Shown here one piece after another: positions 49,316 through 59,014 of a stretch of 64,000 bases of DNA. How positions within the stretch are numbered: the stretch's first letter is position 1; each line of letters opens with the position of its first letter. Location: the NCBI RefSeq assembly GCF_013870525.1, contig NZ_JACBXD010000008.1:62001-126000 (forward strand), in the 5' to 3' direction. A program made the position numbers and the translations under genes. This stretch comes from Amycolatopsis pittospori. GTDB taxonomy: Bacteria > Actinomycetota > Actinomycetes > Mycobacteriales > Pseudonocardiaceae. The notes under the pieces were generated by a model. That model saw nothing but the letters and a program-made list of their open reading frames with translations, did not search any database and had not been told where the DNA came from.

Positions 49316-50725
49316 GTGGATCCCGGCGAAACCTCGCCACGGGTGTACATCTCGTATTCGCGGGATTCCGACGAACACACCCGGTTGGTACTCGAATTCT
49401 CGGGCCTTCTGCGGAGCGAAGCGGGGATCGACGCCCATCTCGACCGGTGGTACGACGACGGCAGGCGGGACTGGACCGCTTGGGTACTCGACCAGGTAGG
49501 ACAGGCGGATTTCATTCTCGCGATCGCTTCACCGGAGTACAAGAAGGCCGTGGACGGACGTGCTTCGTCGACGTCCGCGGGGCTCGCGGAGATCGAAGGG
49601 GCGCTGATCCGGAACAGCTACGGCCGGAATGTGGACGGTGCCACGCGCCGAATCCTGCCGGTGATTCTTCCGGGCGGTACGACCGACGAAATCCCCGATC
49701 TTCTTCGACCGGCTTCCGCCACGAATTATGTGGTTCCCGAGTTGACGCTCGAAGGAATCCGTTCCCTGGCGCGAGTCTTCTACGGTTCACCCGCGTATCC
49801 CTTGCCGTCGCAAGGCTCGTTCCTTCCTCCCGTCACCATGCCGGACCGGATATTCGTGTCGGTCGCCGAGGCGCCCCCCTTGCGAGCGCCCAGCCTCACC
49901 GCGGGCGTCGAAGCGGAAATCGGAGAGGACCGGTACCTCGTTCACGGCGATTTCCTCGTGAAGCGGACGATCGCGGACGGGGCGGCTGTCGAACGCCGTG
50001 CGCGGGCACTGCGCGTCGGCCCACCTCACGAGCAAGTATGGCTGCGCCAGGTCGAAGTACGGCAACGGACACCGCGGGCGAAGGCGGCCATCATGAGTCT
50101 CGGCCGCGAGCACGACCTGCTTGCCGCCCTGGACGGCAAGGGCTCGGGTATGCCGTCGCTGATCGGACGCTCCAGTGACGGCGGCGTCGGGACGTTGATC
50201 ACCCGGTGGCCGACCGACAGGTCGTCCGGCCGGCCTTGTGACACGCTGGCCGCGTTCTTGCCGGAGCCCGGCGAGTTCGTCGATCCGCTGCGCGCTCTCG
50301 GCTTGCTCAGGGACCTCGCCCGCCTCTGCCGGACCTTGGCCAGGCTGCACGGAGTGCGGCGCGCGCACCGGCTGCTCGAACCGGACGGGATCCTCCGGTT
50401 CGACGACGGGACGCTGGTCCTGCGGGATCTCGGTCTCGCCGCGGTCGAATACGAGCCCGGCGAAGCGGAGGGGTACCACCAGGCCCCGGAACAACGGCGG
50501 CGGAGCAGTGGCCGGGTCGGGCCGTGGACGGACGTGTATCAGGTGGCCGCGATGGCCTACCACCTGACAACCGGCCATCCGCCCAGAAGCCCCGTGCCGC
50601 TTCCGGTGAGCGCGCTGGCTCCGGGGCTGCCACCGGACGCCGCGGCAGCGATCGACGCCGCACTCCGGCCGGAGCCGGCCCTGCGACCGGACATCCGGGT
50701 CCTCGCGACCGCTTTGGCCGGGTAG
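49316..50725 (+). CDS. SEFIR-pseudokinase fusion
   Basis: A 469-residue protein. N-terminal SEFIR domain (about 8-165): RVYISYSRDSDEHTRLVLEF, IDAHLDRWYDDGRRDWTAWV, ILPVILPGGTTDEIPDLLRP. C-terminal protein-kinase-like domain (about 200-465): the HRD site reads AHRLLEP with no catalytic Asp, the DFG site reads RDLGLA, and APE is QAPEQR. So it is probably a pseudokinase used for binding. Start is GTG 49316 with GAAGGGA upstream; TTG 49313 is an alternative. The helicase gene follows 32 bp later, and the two are probably one operon. Confidence 0.85.
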   Translation: MDPGETSPRVYISYSRDSDEHTRLVLEFSGLLRSEAGIDAHLDRWYDDGRRDWTAWVLDQVGQADFILAIASPEYKKAVDGRASSTSAGLAEIEGALIRNSYGRNVDGATRRILPVILPGGTTDEIPDLLRPASATNYVVPELTLEGIRSLARVFYGSPAYPLPSQGSFLPPVTMPDRIFVSVAEAPPLRAPSLTAGVEAEIGEDRYLVHGDFLVKRTIADGAAVERRARALRVGPPHEQVWLRQVEVRQRTPRAKAAIMSLGREHDLLAALDGKGSGMPSLIGRSSDGGVGTLITRWPTDRSSGRPCDTLAAFLPEPGEFVDPLRALGLLRDLARLCRTLARLHGVRRAHRLLEPDGILRFDDGTLVLRDLGLAAVEYEPGEAEGYHQAPEQRRRSSGRVGPWTDVYQVAAMAYHLTTGHPPRSPVPLPVSALAPGLPPDAAAAIDAALRPEPALRPDIRVLATALAG

Positions 50726-50757
50726 GGATTTCGCATCGACCCGGGGAGGGGTCCTTC

Positions 50758-53694
50758 GTGTTTCACACCATCGTGTTAAGCGGCTGGTTGACGCTGATAC
50801 CAGGCAAGCCGCTCGACGCTCGTCTGCGGCGGATGGCCAAGGACCATCCCGGCCTGCCCGGAGGGGTGTCCCAGGTGGTCGCCGATCTGAACGCGCGTTC
50901 CGACGGTGTCGCCGCCACAGTGGACGAACCACGGGAGAACGGCGACGACCGCAGCCTGCTGCTGTACACGCGGGACTACCGCGTCCGCCTGTTCCGGACC
51001 CGGCGTGGTGACGCCTTCACCGTCGCCGGGATCGATCCGATCCGGCTGAAAGACCACGACAGGCTGGCCCAGGGATGTCTGCGGTTGCGGGCGCGGTGGC
51101 ACGCGGTGCTCGAACCCCGGCAGGTCCCGCAAGGTTCCGACGCGCAATGGCCGGCACTGCTCTCCGCCTGGACGCGGCTGCTCCGTACGCGTGGCGACGA
51201 GCAAGCCGTCCCCACCGTGAGCGCGGCCCAGGCAGCGTTCCTCGACACGCTCGACCACCTGATCGACACGAAACGGGAGATGGAGGCCGCCGCCGACGTG
51301 CCGTCCTACCCGTATCGCGAGGTCCGCACGACAGGGGAACGCCGATACAGCGCGTCGTCGATGTACGAGTTCCTGGTCGTCGGCGGACGGGTTCCGGAGC
51401 GCGGCCAGTTCGTCGGGCTGCGCGGAGAACCGGCACAGCGGGGCCAAGTGCTCCGTGCGGACGAGGAGCGGGTCGTGGTGCGGTTCGACCAGCCGATCGA
51501 CTGGGCGGGACTTCCGCAGCAAGGCGAGCTGGAGGAGACGAGGAGCAACGTCGTCCACGCGAAACAGCGAGAAGCCGTCGGGTTGTTGCGCGATCGACGG
51601 TCCCGCAACCATTCGCTGCTGACAGTCCTGGTCGACCACCAGGTGAAACCGCTCGCGACCTCGCCGGAGAACCCCGGTGAGGAACTGGACGACGATCAGC
51701 TCGTCGCGTTCCGCCGGGCGCTCGGCGTCCGGGACATGCTCGTCGTGCTCGGCCCGCCCGGCACCGGCAAGACCCGCACGATCAGTGAGATCGCGCGAGC
51801 GAGGGCTTTGGCGCCGGAACGCGCGCCCGTGCTCGTCGCGTCGCATACGAACCGTGCCGTGGACAACGTGCTCGCCAAGCTTTCCAAGGACGTTGTCGTG
51901 GTCCGGGTCGGCAACGAGGGAAAGGTCGATCCGGACGGGCGCCCCTTCCTCCTGGAAAGGCTCGCTTCCGACCTGCGCGGCGAGGTCCTCAGCACGGTGG
52001 ATGTCGCCCTGCGTTCCTACGAGGGTGTTCCCATCGCGGCCAGTTGGCTTCCGGAACTGGAGCGGCGTACGAGTGCGTACGGGGCGGCGCTGGATGCCGA
52101 GGCACGAGCGGCGGCGGAACTCGATCGCGTCCGGCGCGTGATGGGCGGACCGGCACAGACCCGGGTCGAGGAATGCCGGTCCGAGCTAGCCGTTCACGAG
52201 CAACGCATGGTGCGGGCAAGACGGAAGCTCGAGCGGTTGGGCGGACGTGACGCGCGAGCGAGAAACCGTCGTTGGTGGCCACCTCTCGACAGGTGGGCGG
52301 CCTCGCGGGCTCGGGGCCGTGCACGGCGGATGCAAGCGGAGCAGGCCACGCTCGCCGGCCTGGCTGAAGCGGCGGTAGGTCTGCGGGCCTCGGTCTTCCA
52401 AGCCGGTGAAGCACTCGACGTCGCCACCCGAGGAATACCGCAAGTCCAGCACGCCCATAGGGAACTAGAGCGAATCCGGCACCATCGCCAAGCCGCCGCC
52501 TCTTCCACCGCCGAGGCGGCGGAGGCCATCAGAAGGGCGCTTGGCGGGGTCGAGGTCATCCCGCCGATTCCGGCAGGCCTCGACGCCGGGGAGGCATGGC
52601 GGATGTCGACGCGGCTCCACGCCTGGGCCGGGCCGCGATTGGTGTTGCTGGGAGCCAGGGAGAAGCTGTTGTCCGAGTGGCGCGAGGAGGTCTCCGGCAA
52701 GACGGAGCAGTTGCATCCCGAGCTGATCCGCTACGCCGACGTCATCGGCGCGACGTGCGTCGGCGCGGCGACACGCTCGGAGATCGCCGAGGTCGAATTC
52801 GATCTGGCGATCATCGACGAGGCGGGGCAGATCGACACGGCCAACCTGCTCGTGCCCCTCGTCCGGGCGAAAAGGTCGGTGCTGGTCGGTGATCACCGGC
52901 AGCTCCCCCCGTTCCTCGATTCCGATGTCCAGCGCTGGGGCGAGGAGAACGGTGACCCGCTGATCCGGGACCTGCTCGAGAAGAGCGGCCTCGAGATCCT
53001 CGTCGGGGCGATACCGGACAGCCACATCGTGCGGCTGACCCAGCAACGGCGCATGCCCAAGGTCATCGCCGACTTCGTCTCCGACATGTTCTACGAGGGA
53101 ACGTTGCGCACGAAGGTCGTCCGGGAGCACAACTCTCCGCTGTTCTCCAGTCCACTGGCCTTCGTCGACACCTTCCGGCTGCCTGAGCGGAAGCGGATGG
53201 AAACCCCGGCACAGCAATGGAACCCGAGTCTGTCGGGCGGTTGGGTGAACCACGCCGAGGCCCGGATGCTGGCCAGACTCGCGGCCCACTACCAGCGGTC
53301 GGGGGTGGAATGGGCGTTGATCGTGCCCTATTCCGCGCAGGTCAAGCTGATCTCGAATCTTCTTCGCCTGGGCGGCGTCGCGTCGGACACGATCGACGGA
53401 AGCATCGGCACCGTCGATTCCTTCCAGGGCGGCGAGCGCGACGTGATCCTTTACGGGTTCACACGCAGCAACTCACGCGGGGAGGTCGGCTTCCTCGACG
53501 AACTCCGGCGCGCGAACGTCGCTTTCACCCGGGCCAAGCGGCAATTGGTCCTCATCGGCGACATGGGCATGTTGTTGCGCGCCAAGGACCTGGGATTCCG
53601 GGCACTGTCCACGTCGTTGCGCGACCACGTCGCGGCCTCGGGTGACGTCCAGCAGTACGAAGAGTTCGAAACGCGTCTGGAAGGGCTGGAGTGA
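50758..53694 (+). CDS. DNA2/NAM7-type SF1 helicase
   Basis: A 978-residue helicase. Motif I is LGPPGTGKTRTISEIA (about 332-347), motif II IIDEAGQIDTAN (about 685-696), with VLVGDHRQLPPF next, and motifs V/VI are TVDSFQGGERDVILYG (about 884-899) and NVAFTRAKRQLVLIGD. A helical, probably coiled-coil insertion separates motifs I and II (about 430-600). This is the Upf1-like SF1B group, which unwinds DNA or RNA and is often found in defence loci. Start GTG 50758 follows CGGGGAGGGG. Leu7 is a TTA codon (50776-50778). It overlaps the next gene. Confidence 0.9.
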   Translation: MFHTIVLSGWLTLIPGKPLDARLRRMAKDHPGLPGGVSQVVADLNARSDGVAATVDEPRENGDDRSLLLYTRDYRVRLFRTRRGDAFTVAGIDPIRLKDHDRLAQGCLRLRARWHAVLEPRQVPQGSDAQWPALLSAWTRLLRTRGDEQAVPTVSAAQAAFLDTLDHLIDTKREMEAAADVPSYPYREVRTTGERRYSASSMYEFLVVGGRVPERGQFVGLRGEPAQRGQVLRADEERVVVRFDQPIDWAGLPQQGELEETRSNVVHAKQREAVGLLRDRRSRNHSLLTVLVDHQVKPLATSPENPGEELDDDQLVAFRRALGVRDMLVVLGPPGTGKTRTISEIARARALAPERAPVLVASHTNRAVDNVLAKLSKDVVVVRVGNEGKVDPDGRPFLLERLASDLRGEVLSTVDVALRSYEGVPIAASWLPELERRTSAYGAALDAEARAAAELDRVRRVMGGPAQTRVEECRSELAVHEQRMVRARRKLERLGGRDARARNRRWWPPLDRWAASRARGRARRMQAEQATLAGLAEAAVGLRASVFQAGEALDVATRGIPQVQHAHRELERIRHHRQAAASSTAEAAEAIRRALGGVEVIPPIPAGLDAGEAWRMSTRLHAWAGPRLVLLGAREKLLSEWREEVSGKTEQLHPELIRYADVIGATCVGAATRSEIAEVEFDLAIIDEAGQIDTANLLVPLVRAKRSVLVGDHRQLPPFLDSDVQRWGEENGDPLIRDLLEKSGLEILVGAIPDSHIVRLTQQRRMPKVIADFVSDMFYEGTLRTKVVREHNSPLFSSPLAFVDTFRLPERKRMETPAQQWNPSLSGGWVNHAEARMLARLAAHYQRSGVEWALIVPYSAQVKLISNLLRLGGVASDTIDGSIGTVDSFQGGERDVILYGFTRSNSRGEVGFLDELRRANVAFTRAKRQLVLIGDMGMLLRAKDLGFRALSTSLRDHVAASGDVQQYEEFETRLEGLE

Positions 53695-54911
53695 TGAAGC
53701 CCAGGAAGTACCTGATGCCCTACCGGGAAGAACGCGCATTGGAGGACGTGGCGTTCGGGCAGGGCTTCACGCCCACCCGGATCTTCTCGCTGATGCTCCC
53801 GATCTGGCAGGTCGAGGTGAAGTCGACGGTCACCGAGGGCAGGCCGTACGAACTGATCGAACGCTTTCTCGAACGCGGGATCGTCGAAGCCGAGCTGGGC
53901 ACCGTGCCCGAGCTGGCGACTTTCTTCGCGCTGGACGAGGCCCTGGTCGATCGCGCACTGCGATTCCTCGCCGCGCTCGATCATCTCTTCGTCCAGGACG
54001 GACGGATACGGCTCACCGAACTCGGCCTCCGATCGCACCGTGATCAACGCTGCTACACGGTCGAACGGGAGGACCGCCGGAGGCTCTACTTCGAGGCGTT
54101 CTCTTCGCGGCCGCTGTCGCGGGCTTACTACGACACGAACGTCGTGACGCTTCTGTCCTTGGCGGAGGTGAAAGAAGCGAAAGGCGGCAATGCCTACGCG
54201 TTCCAGATGTTGTCCACTATCAACGGATTTCGCCGGGACGCGCTGGCCGAACTCGCCGGCCTCGCCGATCGTGACCACTACAACCTGCCTGCCCGGATCT
54301 CCCAGCCGGAAAGCCTCGGCGAGAAGATCGTCCATCTTCCGCTCTTCGTCGTTCGTGCGCTCGATCCGCGGGGCCGTACCCGGTATCTCGCCTACAGCCA
54401 GGCCGCTGACAGCGCGGATCCGGAGCTGAGCGAGCTCTGCGAAAGGAATCCCGACATCGCGGCGGTGCTGGACTCGGAGGAACTGGAATCACGGCCGGAT
54501 CGGCAGAAAGCGACGATGGAGAACTGGCTGAAGGGGAGGAACCTCGAACAACACCGGCCGGTCCGGCGCGATCACGGCGCGTGGGAGGTCGTTCTGCCCG
54601 CCGCCGCCTTCGAACCGGCCGGGTCGGTGCCGTTGGCCAGACTCGGCTCTTTCGTCGTTCGCGGCACCGACGTCCTGCACATCCGTTGCGAAGACGAGAA
54701 AACACGGGAGCGCACGTTACTCACCCGGATGGATTCCTATCTGACGGCGAGGTTCCGGGTCGACGCCGCCGACGTCGCCGCTCGGATCGCGCGCATCGGG
54801 GTTCAGCTGGGCTTCACCGGCCTGGATCCGGAGGGATTGCGTCAGCTGGCGACCGGTGCGGGAATGACCTCGTTGGCCAGGCGGCTCGCCGAGCTGACGT
54901 CGTCCGGTTGA
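53694..54911 (+). CDS. Uncharacterised helicase partner protein
   Basis: A 405-residue soluble protein. The N-terminal part (LMPYREERALEDVAFGQGF) leads to a region that looks like a winged helix (GTVPELATFFALDEALVDRA...FVQDGRIRLTELGLRSHRD). The C-terminus is mixed and unfamiliar. Start ATG 53694 (or GTG 53691) overlaps the helicase stop, so the two proteins are co-produced and probably interact. Leu342 is a TTA codon. It is convergent with the SEFIR gene, ending 10 bp from it. I do not recognise a family. Confidence 0.7.
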   Translation: MKPRKYLMPYREERALEDVAFGQGFTPTRIFSLMLPIWQVEVKSTVTEGRPYELIERFLERGIVEAELGTVPELATFFALDEALVDRALRFLAALDHLFVQDGRIRLTELGLRSHRDQRCYTVEREDRRRLYFEAFSSRPLSRAYYDTNVVTLLSLAEVKEAKGGNAYAFQMLSTINGFRRDALAELAGLADRDHYNLPARISQPESLGEKIVHLPLFVVRALDPRGRTRYLAYSQAADSADPELSELCERNPDIAAVLDSEELESRPDRQKATMENWLKGRNLEQHRPVRRDHGAWEVVLPAAAFEPAGSVPLARLGSFVVRGTDVLHIRCEDEKTRERTLLTRMDSYLTARFRVDAADVAARIARIGVQLGFTGLDPEGLRQLATGAGMTSLARRLAELTSSG

Positions 54912-54920
54912 GCGCGGCGC

Positions 54921-55853
54921 CTACTCCAGAGTGGGGTCGGCCCAGGCGAGTTCGGGCCACCACCGGTGGTCGGTGGTACCCGGCCGGTACATTTCCAAGC
55001 GGAGTTTCAGCACGCCGCTGACATCGACCTCGATCCTGGCCGGTTTCCCCATACCCACTTTCGTTTCCGGTGAAGGTTTCCCGTCGAGAAGAAAACGGAA
55101 GTGACCGACCTGGAAGGTTTCGTCGGCGTCGTCGAGCACGCCGACCACCGCGGTCAGCCGTCTGTAGGCCATTCCGAGATCGACTTCGACGAAGCCGAGC
55201 CGTTCCGGCGCCTTCAGGACGATGCTGTCCGCATAGTGCACACCGCCGATCCGCGCGCCCTCGGCACGAAGCAGCGAACTGCACGCCTGCCAGTCCAGCC
55301 TGGTCACCGGCGTCCGACGAGGCTGGTAGCCCCCTGCCGCACCTCCTCGCCACTCTCCACGTTCGGGTCGCTGGTGCCGGGCTCGGCCGGTGATCGCGGT
55401 CAACAGGTCCGCGACGCCCTCCTCGGTGAACGTCTCGACCGGATACCTCGTGGTGGAGTAGGGGTTGAGGAAGTTCGGGATGTCCTCGACGGACTGCTGG
55501 GGGAAGACGACCGGGAGGATCCGCTTGATCTCCCGGCCGAGATTGTCGGTCATCCGATCCCGGATGCGCGCCGCTTCGAACTGGGAGCCACGCCCTTCAT
55601 CGTGGGCCACTTTCCCCTCGGCGCGGCGTTTGTAGTCCGGGGAAGCGATGACGACCACGAAATTCGCGGTGTCGAGATGATCCAGCGCCCAGGAAGACCA
55701 GTCACGGCGATCGTGGTCGTCCCATTGATCAAGGTGTACGTCGAGCCCGATCTGGCCGTGTAGGAATTCGGCGAACCGGCGAACCCGGTCCTTGTGCTCC
55801 GGGGAATCATGTGCGTAGGTCACGAACACCTTCGGCGCTTCGTTGTCGGCCAT
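54921..55853 (-). CDS. SEFIR-domain protein with NPCBM-like C-terminus, paralogue
   Basis: A 310-residue protein with the same layout as the one at 37873. SEFIR part (1-150): KVFVTYAHDSPEHKDRVRRF, LDVHLDQWDDHDRRDWSSWA, KRILPVVFPQQSVEDIPNFL. C-terminal NPCBM-like part: GVHYADSIVLKA, VEVDLGMAYRRLTAVVGVLD, GHFRFLLDG. Both proteins end in the pattern PELAWADPT/PELAWGDPT. Start ATG 55853. The gene is divergent from the TIR operon at 56107 with about 250 bp between them. Probably a duplicated, diverging effector pair. Confidence 0.88.
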   Translation of the reverse strand: MADNEAPKVFVTYAHDSPEHKDRVRRFAEFLHGQIGLDVHLDQWDDHDRRDWSSWALDHLDTANFVVVIASPDYKRRAEGKVAHDEGRGSQFEAARIRDRMTDNLGREIKRILPVVFPQQSVEDIPNFLNPYSTTRYPVETFTEEGVADLLTAITGRARHQRPERGEWRGGAAGGYQPRRTPVTRLDWQACSSLLRAEGARIGGVHYADSIVLKAPERLGFVEVDLGMAYRRLTAVVGVLDDADETFQVGHFRFLLDGKPSPETKVGMGKPARIEVDVSGVLKLRLEMYRPGTTDHRWWPELAWADPTLE

Positions 55854-56106
55854 CCACTCTCCTTGTTGATGACGGTGCCTCGTTTGCTCGGGTGAGAGGC
55901 ATTCTTGACCACTGGCCGGGAGTGTGCACCCTTTGGCGCTCCCTTGTCACCTTTCTGTCTTTTCCGGGTACGTAAGTGTCCAGGGCTTCTTTGCGGGTGA
56001 ACGGGTGTCCACTTTTTGTCGTGTTTTTGTACCTTTTTCGAGGGTGTCGTCGGCCCCTAGGATCGCCTTGTCCGGAAGGTCGGCGTGTGAAGGAGCAAGG
56101 GCGCTC

Positions 56107-56682
56107 GTGTACGAGTACCACGTGTTCATCAGCTATCAGCGCAGCGGTTCCACCGTTCCGGCCTGGGTTCGCAACCACTTTTATCCGCGGCTTCGGGAAC
56201 TGATGGACGACTTCGTCGACTATGAGGTCAAGATATTTCTTGACGATCAGGTTCCGGTAGGTGGTGAATGGCCGGACTTCGTGCGCGAGGCGTTGCGGCA
56301 CGCTCGGATCCTGATTCCGGTGTGTTCGCCCAAATATTTCAGTGATGAATGGTGTATGGCGGAGTGGCGCTCGATGGAGAAGCGAGAGGAACTCGTCGGC
56401 ATGACCAGGAATGGCCGCCTGATCTACCCGGTGATCTTCAGTGACTCCAAGAATTTCCCGGAGTTCGCGAGCCGGCGGACGATGCGGAACTTGAAGAGCT
56501 GGAATCTGCCCTACGCGCACTATCAGAACACAGCCGAGTACTTCGACTTCCATCGAGAGATGGAGCGAGTGGTCGAGGAACTCGCCGAGATCATCTCGCA
56601 GGTTCCCGAGTGGCGTTCGGAGTGGCCGGTGGAGACCGCCGCCCCGGCCCTGCCGAAACCGTCGACCCTGCCGAGGTTCTGA
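56107..56682 (+). CDS. Single-domain TIR protein (start of the KGGVGR operon)
   Basis: A 191-residue TIR protein: YHVFISYQRSGSTVPAWVRN, VKIFLDDQVPVGGEWPDFVR, and the active-site region SDEWCMAEWRSMEKREEL. The C-terminus is helical. Start GTG 56107 has GAAGGAG at 56090-56096. It begins a + strand operon whose next gene starts 4 bp later. The 250 bp before it are less GC-rich than the genes, and TAGGAT at 56058-56063 may be a -10 box. It may be the NADase or adaptor of the system. Confidence 0.87.
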   Translation: MYEYHVFISYQRSGSTVPAWVRNHFYPRLRELMDDFVDYEVKIFLDDQVPVGGEWPDFVREALRHARILIPVCSPKYFSDEWCMAEWRSMEKREELVGMTRNGRLIYPVIFSDSKNFPEFASRRTMRNLKSWNLPYAHYQNTAEYFDFHREMERVVEELAEIISQVPEWRSEWPVETAAPALPKPSTLPRF

Positions 56683-56686
56683 TCCC

Positions 56687-58318
56687 ATGCCGGGAACCGT
56701 GGTCACGTTCTACTCCTACAAGGGTGGCGTCGGGCGAAGCTTCACCCTGGCCAACATCGCCGTTCTCCTCGCGCGCTGGGGGCATCGCGTGCTGTGCGTG
56801 GACTGGGATCTCGAAGCGCCTGGCCTGGACTCCTACTTCAAGCCGATGATGAACGCGGATCCCTCGGGCGGGGTGGTGGATCTGGTCGACGACTTCCTGG
56901 CCGGAAGGGTGCGTCCCGGTGCGCATACGACCAGGTTGAGGGGCGTCGAGAGTCTGGACGTCATCACCGCGGGCCGCGCCGACGCCGATTACGCCGGCCG
57001 GATCCAGAAGATCGACTGGGAAGATCTCTACCAGCAGGGTTTCGGCGACTATCTCGAACGCTGCCGCGAACAGTGGACGACCGAGTATGACTATGTCCTC
57101 CTCGACAGCCGGACGGGTATCTCGGACATCGGAGGCATCTGCACCGCGCATCTCCCGGATCGGCTGGTCGTCTTGTTCACGGCGAACGTGCAGAGCATGC
57201 GGGGCGCGGTCGAGATCGCCGAACGAGCCGACGTGGCCCGCGACCTCATGCCCTACGACCGGCCGCAGCTGACCGTCTTGCCGGTGCTGTCCAGATTCGA
57301 CGCTCGCGAAGAGTACGAGCGGTCGGTGGAGTGGCGGCGGATCTGCTTGGAGGAGACCAAGAAGCTCTTCGGCAACTGGCTCGACCGTGAGACCCCACCC
57401 GAACTCATGTCGCGCCACCTGACGTTGCCTTACGTCTCCTACTGGACCTTCGGCGAAGAGCTGCCGGTCATGGAGGAGAAGCGGCCCACGGCCGATCAGA
57501 TCAGTTTCGCCCTGGAAACGGTGGCGGCGGTGGTCGCGCACGACTTCGACCGGACCGACCTGCTGGCCGAGAACCGGGATGCCTACGTCGCGGCCGTTCG
57601 TGCCGAGAAACGCACGTTCACCCACGATGTCCGGGTCAGCACGCCGAGGCCGACCCGAGCACTCGCCGCGGAACTGATGAAACACCTGGGAGACCTCGAT
57701 GTCCGCCCGGTGTTGTCGCTGTCCGGAGAGCGCTCACTGCTCGAACGGACCGAGGACGACGCGAGGCACCTCTGCCTGCTCGTCGACGGGGAAGTGAGCC
57801 GGTGGCAGGCCGCCGAGGTCGAACTCTTCCTGCACCGGACCCTCGGGCAGGACCGCCGGGTCATTCCCGTCCTCACCGCCAGAACAGAACCGAACACGCT
57901 GCCGGGCTACGTCGGCAATCTGCGGTTTCTTCAATTCGACCCGTCCCGCGGCCCCGCTGAGGTCGCCCAAGGGCTGGTGGACCAGCTCAACGGAACCACC
58001 GCGCTGGTCGAGCCGGGGAAGTATGACGTGGCCGGAGCGCTTCGGCAGGCGGCCCAGGCACGGTTGCGCCCCCTGATGTGGAGGCTGGTGGACGAGATCG
58101 TCGCCGAACTCCAGGTCGCGATCGGCGCCGGCGAGAGCGGTCGCGCCCAGGAACTCGCCGAAGACCTCTTCCTGACCGTACGGAAGCGGTCGACCGACAC
58201 GGAGTCGCACTTCCGTGTCGTCGCACCTCCCGATACCCGTGCGGCGATCGACTGGGCCGTGCGGACCGTCGAAGCGCGGGCGGTACGGCATTCGTTCAGA
58301 GGATTTCTCGACCAGTAG
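56687..58318 (+). CDS. KGGVGR-variant MinD/ParA-like ATPase with TIR-like tail
   Basis: A 543-residue protein. The deviant Walker A is YSYKGGVGRSFTLANI with Arg17 in place of the usual Lys of KGGVGK(T/S), the hallmark of the KGGVGR ATPases found in actinobacterial conflict systems. VLCVDWDLEAPGLD follows (about 35-48). The tail (about 325-440) resembles a degenerate TIR fold: LCLLVDGEVSRWQAAEVELF then RVIPVLTARTEPNTLPGYVG. Such ATPases are thought to act as switches in TIR-containing defence operons. It starts 4 bp after the TIR gene. Confidence 0.88.
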   Translation: MPGTVVTFYSYKGGVGRSFTLANIAVLLARWGHRVLCVDWDLEAPGLDSYFKPMMNADPSGGVVDLVDDFLAGRVRPGAHTTRLRGVESLDVITAGRADADYAGRIQKIDWEDLYQQGFGDYLERCREQWTTEYDYVLLDSRTGISDIGGICTAHLPDRLVVLFTANVQSMRGAVEIAERADVARDLMPYDRPQLTVLPVLSRFDAREEYERSVEWRRICLEETKKLFGNWLDRETPPELMSRHLTLPYVSYWTFGEELPVMEEKRPTADQISFALETVAAVVAHDFDRTDLLAENRDAYVAAVRAEKRTFTHDVRVSTPRPTRALAAELMKHLGDLDVRPVLSLSGERSLLERTEDDARHLCLLVDGEVSRWQAAEVELFLHRTLGQDRRVIPVLTARTEPNTLPGYVGNLRFLQFDPSRGPAEVAQGLVDQLNGTTALVEPGKYDVAGALRQAAQARLRPLMWRLVDEIVAELQVAIGAGESGRAQELAEDLFLTVRKRSTDTESHFRVVAPPDTRAAIDWAVRTVEARAVRHSFRGFLDQ

Positions 58319-58345
58319 GCAACGACCGAAGCGGAAGGATCTCGG

Positions 58346-59014
58346 ATGACGGATCGATTGGGACAGAAACAGACCGCGGCGATGCTCGCGTTGATGGTGA
58401 TCGCGCGCGAGATCTCCAACCCGGAACTGAAGAAGATCATCGGCTTCGCGCTCGACGGCAAAGAACGTCGCCAGCTCAACGACCTTCACCTGGTTGCCAG
58501 CGAGAAGCGAGGACGTCCCTTCTATCACGAGCTGACCGAACGTGGTTGGGCTTGGTGTGAGGACGAGCTGAACATGGAGGAGGCGCCCCCGCCCCGGAGC
58601 AGCCTCGGGAGCGCGCTGTACGTACTGCTCGGCGGCCTCGGCGGTCATCTCAGGCGGAACAACCTTCGCCTGGCACACCTCTTCGCGGCCGAGGTCGGGC
58701 CGGGCGCCGAAGAGGTCGAGCCTGCCGCGGAAGAGGTCGAGCCCGCCGCCGAGGAGATCGAGAAACGGATCCGGGACGCCTACCACAAACTTTCGAGCAG
58801 CCCACGCGATTGGGTCGGGCTGGTCGACGTCCGGCCGCTGCTCGGCGTGGCGTCCACCACGGCCGTCGACGCGGTCTTGAAGGAGCTCAGCCGGTCGGGG
58901 CAGGCGCATCTGGTCCCGGCTTCGAATCGCAAGACCCTCACCGCCGCCGATCACGCCGCGGCCGTCCGCATCGGCGGTGAGGACAACCATCTGCTCTCGA
59001 TCGAGGCGTCGTGA
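58346..59014 (+). CDS. Possible winged-helix adaptor of the KGGVGR operon
   Basis: A 222-residue protein. The N-terminal half (MLALMVIAREISNPELKKII, then YHELTERGWAWCEDEL) looks like a winged-helix fold. An acidic repeat EEVEPAAEEVEPAAEEIE forms a charged linker at about 120-138, and the C-terminal part (WVGLVDVRPLLG...VDAVLKELSRSGQAHL) looks like a second winged helix. Start ATG 58346 with GAAGGATC upstream. Its stop overlaps the next gene. Bridging DNA or partner recognition is possible. Confidence 0.65.
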   Translation: MTDRLGQKQTAAMLALMVIAREISNPELKKIIGFALDGKERRQLNDLHLVASEKRGRPFYHELTERGWAWCEDELNMEEAPPPRSSLGSALYVLLGGLGGHLRRNNLRLAHLFAAEVGPGAEEVEPAAEEVEPAAEEIEKRIRDAYHKLSSSPRDWVGLVDVRPLLGVASTTAVDAVLKELSRSGQAHLVPASNRKTLTAADHAAAVRIGGEDNHLLSIEAS

